From positions 36,461,295 through 36,525,294 of the forward strand of contig OU015524.1 of NCBI GenBank assembly GCA_907165065.1: a stretch of DNA of 64,000 nucleotides, written 5' to 3'. Every line of letters begins with the position of its first letter. The first letter of the stretch is position 1. This stretch comes from Caprimulgus europaeus (taxonomy: Eukaryota; Chordata; Aves; Caprimulgiformes; Caprimulgidae). The notes below the pieces were generated by a model that was given only the letters and a program-made list of their open reading frames with translations, searched no databases and was not told the origin of the DNA. Position numbers and translations under genes: made by a program. This document shows positions 62,301-64,000 of the stretch, in pieces.

Positions 62301-62647
62301 TAAATGGTGATCATATAGGGCAATCTTTTTATACTGACATAATGTAGATTTTAAAATCTAACATTTCTTTTCATAATCATAGCCCTTTTTATATTAAAGT
62401 GTTTACTGGTTGGTTTTTTTTGTTGTTCTTGTTTTATGGGTTTTTTTAAAAAATTTTCTTTACACCACCTAAATCTTATGAAAACGTTCTCTACATTGCT
62501 TCCTAGAAATGGGAATCCCTTTATCAGTAGACCTTGTGAGCAGTGACCCAAGCCTCATGGTAGCATCATTTAACAGTGGACATACTAGCATTTTTAACAT
62601 GGAGACACGGCAACGAATTCTTACCCTGGAGTCCAGTATGGATACCA
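2052..62647 (+). CDS. STRN: Striatin gene, 15 coding exons, 3' end outside window
   Basis: This is the overall gene model; coding sequence is the joined exons listed separately. In the family, striatin is a PP2A regulatory (B''') subunit and the core scaffold of STRIPAK, bridging PP2A to GCKIII kinases, MOB4, STRIP1/2 and other partners at membranes and cytoplasmic sites. The joined frame runs 680 codons without a stop: low-complexity N-terminus (1-~65), caveolin-binding FLQHEWGRF (77-85), coiled coil (about 85-140), calmodulin-binding helix around W177, acidic linker (about 250-330), basic patch (about 355-375), and WD40 blades from about residue 478. The N-terminus beginning MDEQAGPGVFFSNN identifies STRN rather than STRN3 or STRN4. 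All 14 complete introns are GT-AG with consistent phases. Human STRN is about 780 residues in 18 exons, so about three exons should lie to the right. No sign of a pseudogene. Confidence 0.97.
2088..2207 (+). repeat. Trinucleotide runs in exon 1 (AAC, GCN, GGN)
   Basis: Within the coding sequence, AAC/AAT codons give Asn x6 (2088-2105), GCG/GCA/GCC codons give Ala x11 (2157-2189) and GGN codons give Gly x6 (2190-2207). The Ala and Gly runs are interrupted by synonymous codons, so they are less prone to slippage than pure repeats; the Asn run is nearly pure AAC. Confidence 0.9.
2352..15555 (+). other. STRN intron 1 (13.2 kb)
   Basis: Donor GTAACA, acceptor TTTTTTGCAG. The first 500 bases continue the CpG island; the rest is AT-rich with many poly-T runs (for example 3282-3298, 11099-11110, 12750-12761, 15341-15354) and a short GT repeat near 5809-5831. 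Open frames are short and overlap on both strands, with no recognised product. I saw no clear CR1 or LTR copy in it. Confidence 0.9.
5809..5831 (+). repeat. Short GT microsatellite
   Basis: A (GT)n tract with one C interruption in intron 1. No further significance is visible. Confidence 0.7.
15556..15659 (+). CDS. STRN: STRN exon 2: coiled-coil segment
   Basis: Encodes residues 101-135, the heart of the striatin coiled coil (AQIAFLQGERKGQENL onward to ALKQE), with hydrophobic heptad positions I103, L106, L118, L122, I127, L130 and L134 and many charged residues. In the family this helix forms the homo-oligomer that binds the PP2A scaffold subunit. The acceptor is TTTTTTGCAG and the donor GTATGC; the exon ends two bases into the Arg codon completed by exon 3. 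Conservation with mammalian striatin appears essentially complete here. Confidence 0.97.
16461..16822 (-). mobile_element. CR1 LINE 3' fragment, antisense
   Basis: CR1 is the main avian non-LTR retrotransposon. Read on the minus strand, this copy encodes the end of the reverse transcriptase protein, with the familiar HWNRLPREVVESPSLEMFK segment (minus-strand frame 16536-16751), and ends near 16461 in the ATTCT/TGTG-like 3' terminus. It is 5'-truncated, as most copies are, and mildly diverged. It is a relic and does not encode a complete protein. Confidence 0.9.
21765..21898 (+). mobile_element. CR1 LINE 3' fragment, sense
   Basis: The terminal CR1 segment is clear: GTGTGATCTCATCTAGGTG, then TTGGACTAGATGATCTTTTG and GGTCCCTTCCAATCCC, followed by the octamer-type end ACTGTGATTCTGTGATCT. 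The left border is estimated. Only the last about 130 bases of the element remain. Confidence 0.88.
23512..23585 (+). CDS. STRN: STRN exon 3: end of coiled coil
   Basis: Encodes residues 135-160 (AKYHKLKYGTELNQGDMKPP, then NYDS). The peptide continues the coiled coil and ends in the short acidic linker before the calmodulin-binding region. The acceptor has a long pyrimidine tract ending TTTCAG and the donor is GTAAGC. The form GDMKPP followed by YDS is that of STRN; STRN3 has a different sequence at this place. Confidence 0.97.
23586..26679 (+). other. STRN intron 3 (3.1 kb)
   Basis: Donor GTAAGC, acceptor TCTTTCCAG. AT-rich with short A and T runs (24306-24318, 25193-25206). No repeat family or second gene recognised. 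Confidence 0.9.
26680..26758 (+). CDS. STRN: STRN exon 4: calmodulin-binding helix, first half
   Basis: Encodes residues 160-186: acidic DEGNETE, a Gln-rich stretch, then the amphipathic basic segment IWKQGRQLLR (176-185). In the family this Trp-anchored segment binds calmodulin in a calcium-dependent way. The acceptor is TCTTTCCAG and the donor GTAAGT; the final Gln codon is completed by the first base of exon 5. The exon is short (79 bp) but has clean splice sites. Confidence 0.96.
26759..28703 (+). other. STRN intron 4 (1.9 kb)
   Basis: Donor GTAAGT, acceptor TTCCTACAG. AT-rich; poly-T near 27307-27320 and 28492-28503, C-rich patch near 28026-28046. No gene-like frame seen. Confidence 0.9.
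28704..28868 (+). CDS. STRN: STRN exon 5: conserved YLQEVGYTDTILDV block
   Basis: Encodes residues 186-241. The first 24 residues (YLQEVGYTDTILDVKSKRVR and ALLG) are strongly conserved in striatins and extend the calmodulin-binding helix. The following part (SSDASEKENRNQEPMVNGTEGQIKE) is a polar, variable linker and differs from mammals more than its surroundings do. The acceptor is TTCCTACAG and the donor GTAAGC. It is followed by a very long intron of about 11.9 kb. Confidence 0.96.
29655..29790 (+). mobile_element. Fragment resembling an avian ERVL-type LTR
   Basis: The segment GGTCTGGCTGGGATGGAGTT followed by GATTTTCC, and then GTGCTGTGTTTTGTATTTGG, resembles the start of a widespread avian LTR family that begins with a GCTGGGATAGAGTTAATTTT-like string. 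It is short and diverged, with no internal viral genes nearby. Family naming is from memory. Confidence 0.45.
32679..32706 (+). repeat. Uninterrupted 28-base T run
   Basis: This is the longest homopolymer in the window. It may be simple slippage, or the A-tail of a minus-strand retroposed sequence; the flanking bases show no recognisable retrocopy. Confidence 0.8.
34809..34887 (+). repeat. Purine-rich (GA) tract
   Basis: About 80 bases are dominated by G and A with few pyrimidines, including GGGAGAGAGAGAAG. It is low-complexity intronic sequence that could adopt triplex-type structure (inference). Confidence 0.6.
40040..40620 (-). mobile_element. Possible antisense LTR relic near exon 6
   Basis: The stretch CCCACCCAGTGAGATGGGAT, followed by GCAAAAGAGACTCAACTTGG and CAATTTAATTTGTTG, resembles the 3' part of avian ERVL-type LTRs read in reverse (CCCACTGGG block, then the region around an AATAAA-like signal). 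It is distinctly more GC-rich than the rest of intron 5. No coding remnants are seen. Borders and family are uncertain; it could be another interspersed repeat. Confidence 0.35.
40788..40803 (+). repeat. GTT repeat in the exon 6 splice acceptor
   Basis: Four to five GTT units directly precede the TAG acceptor of exon 6, in the place normally held by the polypyrimidine tract. The G at every third position weakens the tract for U2AF binding (inference from known splice-site rules). Confidence 0.85.
40806..40941 (+). CDS. STRN: STRN exon 6: acidic linker
   Basis: Encodes residues 241-286: KPELTDSASLLETFKFLENA, then a very acidic run (DFSDEEDEEDIEGREK) and IIDTAT. The acidic stretch with FSDEE-like serines is typical of the striatin linker; such serines could be casein kinase 2 sites (inference). 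The donor is GTGAGT. The acceptor is unusual: the tract before TAG is GTT repeats rather than a clean pyrimidine run. The exon is 136 bp, so skipping it would shift the reading frame. Confidence 0.96.
40942..42840 (+). other. STRN intron 6 (1.9 kb)
   Basis: Donor GTGAGT, acceptor CCTTTCAG. Strongly AT-rich, with poly-T at 42214-42222 and 42365-42376. No repeat family or gene recognised. Confidence 0.9.
42841..42976 (+). CDS. STRN: STRN exon 7: acidic Ser-rich linker
   Basis: Encodes residues 287-332: basic IVRKRVLSDS, then EDRDTEEALKEFDFLVTSDE and a Ser/Gly/Asp-rich tail ending DGTDW. The DTEEALKEFDFLV core is conserved among all striatin paralogs. The acceptor is CCTTTCAG with a strong pyrimidine tract and the donor is GTAAGG. 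Like exon 6 it is 136 bp, so the two together (272 bp) are still not a multiple of three. Confidence 0.96.
45040..45690 (-). mobile_element. CR1 LINE fragment, antisense, diverged
   Basis: Antisense CR1 blocks are recognisable in order: TGTTGCAAGTCCGAGCAGA, ACCATCTTAATGGCTCCCCT, GATGCAGTACTCGGGGTGTG with GTCTCACAAGTGCC, AATACAGCCCAGGATA, and GATCCCTAGGTCTTTTTCAG. It is older than the copy in intron 2 and contains a small internal tandem duplication at 45445-45483. It has no intact reading frame. Confidence 0.85.
45445..45483 (+). repeat. 22-bp tandem duplication inside the CR1 fragment
   Basis: ACTTCCCTCACCCTACT occurs at 45445-45461 and again at 45467-45483, a period of 22 bases. Other CR1 copies carry this block once, so the duplication most likely arose after insertion. 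Confidence 0.85.
46145..46166. repeat. T11A11 palindrome
   Basis: Eleven T are followed directly by eleven A, giving a perfect 22-base inverted repeat in intron 7. Confidence 0.9.
46788..46898 (+). CDS. STRN: STRN exon 8: WNVDQG motif and basic patch
   Basis: Encodes residues 332-369: EKEDQCLMPEAWNVDQG, then VITKLKEQYKKERKGKKGVK. The AWNVDQG element is conserved in striatins, and the Lys/Arg-rich end is a basic patch continuing into exon 9 (nuclear-signal-like in composition; function not established here). The acceptor is TTGTTTAG and the donor GTAAGT. The length is exactly 111 bp. Confidence 0.96.
46899..49849 (+). other. STRN intron 8 (3.0 kb)
   Basis: Donor GTAAGT, acceptor TCTGGTTAG. 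AT-rich with T/A runs near 48000-48030 and a probable tiny CR1 end at 49051-49076. No other feature recognised. Confidence 0.9.
49051..49076 (-). mobile_element. Possible CR1 3'-end stub
   Basis: GAATAGAATCATAGAATGGTT is the reverse of the ATTCTATGATTCTAT-type CR1 terminus. Only about 25 bases match, after which the similarity stops, so this is either an extremely truncated insertion or chance. Confidence 0.4.
49850..49993 (+). CDS. STRN: STRN exon 9: linker with Ser/Pro-rich segment
   Basis: Encodes residues 369-417: PNRSKLQDMLANLRDVDDLP, then a Ser/Pro-rich stretch and LIEHEINRTDE. The first 20 residues are conserved in the family and probably form a short helix; the Ser-rich part is variable and probably disordered. 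The acceptor is CTGGTTAG and the donor GTAAGT. The exon is 144 bp and keeps phase, so skipping it would leave the frame open: its first two bases replace those of exon 10. Confidence 0.95.
49994..52654 (+). other. STRN intron 9 (2.7 kb)
   Basis: Donor GTAAGT, acceptor TTCTTGCAG. It contains the paired TA/CA palindromes at 50383-50428; otherwise AT-rich without recognised genes or repeats. Confidence 0.9.
50383..50428. repeat. Two abutting perfect palindromes of TA/CA dinucleotides
   Basis: 50383-50404 is TGTG-(TA)7-CACA, a 22-base perfect palindrome. It abuts 50405-50428, a 24-base perfect palindrome centred on ATATAT with CA arms on the left and TG arms on the right. Both are microsatellite-derived and could form hairpins or cruciforms. 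Confidence 0.9.
52655..52791 (+). CDS. STRN: STRN exon 10: conserved linker before WD40 domain
   Basis: Encodes residues 417-462: EALTFPPSSGKSFIMGTDEA, then LENELGLGELAGLTVANEAD and SLTYD. The GKSFIMG and LGLGELAGLTV elements are shared across striatins and lie directly N-terminal to the propeller. The acceptor is TTCTTGCAG and the donor GTAAGT. The exon ends in phase 0, so the WD40-coding part begins with a whole codon in exon 11. Confidence 0.96.
53090..53615 (+). mobile_element. CR1 LINE fragment, sense, old and 3'-incomplete
   Basis: Diverged CR1 blocks in order: GAGGGAATTTAATGTCCCCT, CAGTTTTGGGCTCCTCCACT, AAAACAAGAGGAAACTAGCA, GGTTGGACGTTAGGGAAAAA, and AATTTGCCCGGAGAAACAGT. The usual terminal part with the octamer repeats is not visible. 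Borders are approximate. The reading frame is broken. Confidence 0.8.
56341..56404 (+). repeat. 64-bp dispersed repeat, copy 1
   Basis: This 64-base segment matches 58863-58926 in the same orientation with 5 mismatches and no gaps (59/64, counted by eye). I do not recognise it as CR1 or an LTR. A short extra repeat, GTCAGATAC, follows within this copy. Confidence 0.85.
57387..57562 (+). CDS. STRN: STRN exon 11: first WD40 blade
   Basis: Encodes residues 463-521: IANNKDALRKTWNPKFTLRS, then HFDGIRGLAFHPVEPVLITA and SEDHTLKMWNLQKTAPAK. This is a full WD repeat: HFDGIRGLAFHP is the GH-like beginning and MWNL is the WD end. Mammalian STRN has Ala where this copy has Gly489 (GIRGLAF against GIRALAF), a mild change. 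The acceptor follows a long T tract (TTTATTAG) and the donor is GTAAGA. Confidence 0.97.
57563..58578 (+). other. STRN intron 11 (1.0 kb)
   Basis: Donor GTAAGA, acceptor TTCATTTAG. A TA/GT/CA-rich tract lies at 57879-57944. Nothing else is recognised. Confidence 0.9.
57879..57944 (+). repeat. TA/CA/TG-rich low-complexity tract
   Basis: An impure tract of TATA, TGCA and ACAC units with multiple short inverted matches, in intron 11. Confidence 0.7.
58579..58626 (+). CDS. STRN: STRN exon 12: short exon opening second WD40 blade
   Basis: Encodes residues 521-537 in only 48 bp: SASLDVEPIYTFRAH. YTFRAH is the beginning of the second WD repeat; the histidine corresponds to the GH position. The acceptor is TTCATTTAG and the donor GTGAGT. 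It is one of the shortest exons of the gene, and skipping it would keep the frame but remove a WD strand. Confidence 0.95.
58627..59305 (+). other. STRN intron 12 (0.7 kb)
   Basis: Donor GTGAGT, acceptor GTTCTTCCAG. It is the shortest intron in the window and holds copy 2 of the 64-base repeat (58863-58926). Confidence 0.9.
58863..58926 (+). repeat. 64-bp dispersed repeat, copy 2
   Basis: Direct-orientation partner of 56341-56404, 2.5 kb downstream and separated from it by exons 11 and 12. Similarity ends abruptly on the right after GATACGTTCAT and weakens on the left into A-rich sequence. Confidence 0.85.
59306..59427 (+). CDS. STRN: STRN exon 13: second WD40 blade
   Basis: Encodes residues 537-578: GPVLCVVMSSSGEQCYSGGA, then DGLIHGWNITNPNIDPYDSY. 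GGADGLIHGWN is the WD end of blade 2. The residue at the exon 12-13 junction is Ser537 (AG joined to T), where mammalian STRN has Lys. The acceptor is GTTCTTCCAG and the donor GTATGT. Confidence 0.96.
59428..60269 (+). other. STRN intron 13 (0.8 kb)
   Basis: Donor GTATGT, acceptor TTTGCAG. AT-rich; no repeat or gene recognised. Confidence 0.9.
60270..60437 (+). CDS. STRN: STRN exon 14: third WD40 blade
   Basis: Encodes residues 578-634: PSVLRGAFVGHTDAVWGLVY, then SGSHQRLLSCSADGTIRLWK and ATEIAPALNIFNDNQ. It carries a textbook GH (G588-H589) and ends in LW followed by Lys where a WD dipeptide would sit (RLWK). The acceptor is TTTGCAG. The donor, CAAG|GTATAG, departs from the consensus at positions +5 and +6, but the frame joins correctly to exon 15. 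Confidence 0.96.
60438..62506 (+). other. STRN intron 14 (2.1 kb)
   Basis: Donor GTATAG (weak), acceptor TTCCTAG. AT-rich. A 92-codon minus-strand open frame (61434-61712) has no recognised product and is treated as chance. Confidence 0.88.
62507..62647 (+). CDS. STRN: STRN exon 15: fourth WD40 blade, last exon in window
   Basis: Encodes residues 634-681: MGIPLSVDLVSSDPSLMVAS, then FNSGHTSIFNMETRQRILTL and ESSMDT. It corresponds to the degenerate striatin blade in which a Phe-Asn (IFNMET) replaces the WD end. The acceptor is TTCCTAG and the donor GTATGT; the exon ends one base into the next codon. The following exon, whose product should resemble an INRVISHPTLP segment in the family, is not present before the right edge. 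Confidence 0.96.
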
Positions 62648-64000
62648 GTATGTATCAAAAAAACCACAAAATTAAAAAAAATGCTTGTTTAAGGTTGATA
62701 CTGTTGATAGTCTCTTAAGTGTTTCCAAACAACTAGGCAGTGTCATGATAAATTATAACATGAATTATGTTACAAACTCTGTTTTGAGACATGACAGTAA
62801 ATTATTGCTACTACGATAGACCTCATGGTATTTCAGTAGCAGAAAAGTGCACATAATTTTGAAAGAATGTAGAAGAAACAAACCCACACTTGCTAAATTC
62901 CTCCTCAAGGCACAGTAGCACAAGGAAAAGCACAGGTTTCTTTAGTACAGCCCAATGATCTTTGCACCTTCAAGATTTCCATTCTCTCTTCAGTCCGAAA
63001 TTGCAAGAGAGAGATAATATCAGGAAATCTAAAGCTGAATTTATTAAAAATTTGGGACTGTGTTTGGGTTCTTTTCTATTTTTCCTCAGAAGTATCCCTT
63101 TTCTCAGTTTTATATATATTATTGGCTCATTTGCTATTACACTCCAGTTAAATTTCCCACTGTAGGACAAAAGCAAAGCTTTTCAGTGGAAGAGTATATA
63201 TGTATATATATGAGTGGTCTCATATAATGCCTTGGATCATGGCAGTGGCAAAAATGAGAAGTTTTAGTGGAAACTGTAAGGAGCCTTCTATCAGTAAATT
63301 ATTTTACCATGGCATTAGGAAAGAGACCAGAATGAGCTGAAGCATGAGGTTTCATATTCAGGCCAAAATGGTAACCTGATAACAATAGAAACATTGATTC
63401 TTTTTAAAAATTTTATAATTTTTTTCCCCTAAAAGTTTTATGTCACTGAATTCTTCTATTTAATTCTGTTTTTAAAAGAGAGTGAGCCCTTCTTGTTGGC
63501 TTTGCTTGTCTGTTTTAAAATAGTTAAACAACTGTTATTTTATGAGAGGGAATGGAAAGTACCATCTTCCTTCTTTATATTATTCCTTGCTGTGCAGGAT
63601 TTCTTTTTTTTAACCCCCAACTTTGTTCCTGTCTGAAAAAAACAGTCCTAAATCAGTTCTCTCTGTTCAGTGGAAGTTATGTTTCTTTTTTTTTCTTTTT
63701 CTTTTTTATCCCTTCTATTTTTTTTTTCACTACCTCCTCCTTACTGTAATTCAGTAATATTCCTTTAAGAAAATGAGACTATTGTATGGCAACCAGCAGT
63801 CCCTGTTTAGTATTTTTAGTTATGAAACAGTACTATAAAACTTACATGTATGTACAAAATATGTAATTATTTCTACAAGAACTAGGCAAGAGGAAAATGA
63901 GTCACCTGAAATGCCCTACCACCACCACTCAGGGACTCCGCTGTTCACTATAAGCTTCACTCTGTTTGGCATTTTAAAACTGTGAGGATAACTGGCTGTG
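62648..64000 (+). other. STRN intron 15, start only
   Basis: Donor GTATGT. The next coding exon is not found before the right edge. AT-rich with T runs near 63686-63732 and a short TA tract near 63195-63211. Confidence 0.85.

Noticed and set aside
1-64000. CRISPR arrays, operons, phage or defence systems
   Set aside because: The window is vertebrate genomic DNA with a spliced gene; no direct-repeat arrays with regular spacers and no prokaryotic gene organisation are present.
1-64000. tRNA, rRNA, snoRNA or miRNA genes
   Set aside because: No tRNA A/B boxes, snoRNA box pairs or long imperfect hairpins were convincing by eye; a covariance-model scan would be needed to exclude small ones.

Overview
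This window is vertebrate nuclear DNA, most likely from a bird. It holds one recognisable gene on the + strand, STRN (striatin), from its CpG-island promoter through 15 coding exons; the last coding exons lie beyond the right edge. A bird is indicated by antisense and sense fragments of CR1 LINEs with the typical ATTCTGTG-like 3' ends, a fragment resembling an avian ERVL-type LTR, no mammalian SINEs, and an exon-intron layout with sparse repeats.

Layout: 1-~800 is AT-rich sequence upstream of the gene. About 1000-2850 is a CpG island with a near-perfect ZNF143/THAP11 promoter motif (1838-1856), a cluster of GC boxes and the STRN start codon (2052). Exons follow at 2052-2351, 15556-15659, 23512-23585, 26680-26758, 28704-28868, 40806-40941, 42841-42976, 46788-46898, 49850-49993, 52655-52791, 57387-57562, 58579-58626, 59306-59427, 60270-60437 and 62507-62647. 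Every intron is GT-AG and every codon phase joins without a frameshift, giving 2041 coding bases (680 codons plus one base). The remaining part of the WD40 domain, roughly 120 residues in the family, is not in the window.

The protein is the striatin scaffold: a low-complexity N-terminus, caveolin-binding motif, coiled coil, calmodulin-binding helix, long acidic/serine-rich linker, and a C-terminal WD40 propeller. In the family it acts as a regulatory (B''') subunit of PP2A and organises the STRIPAK phosphatase-kinase complex. The exons track mammalian STRN rather than STRN3 or STRN4, especially the first 12 residues.

I found no convincing second gene, RNA gene, CRISPR array or novel multi-gene system. 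Points that merit a second look are the ZNF143 site, the Asn/Ala/Gly runs in exon 1, a two-copy 64-bp intronic repeat of unknown family (92% identical by eye), a possible LTR relic next to exon 6 whose splice acceptor has a GTT-repeat tract, two abutting perfect palindromes in intron 9, and a possible terminal exon of an upstream gene at the left edge. Family comparisons are from memory, not from a search.
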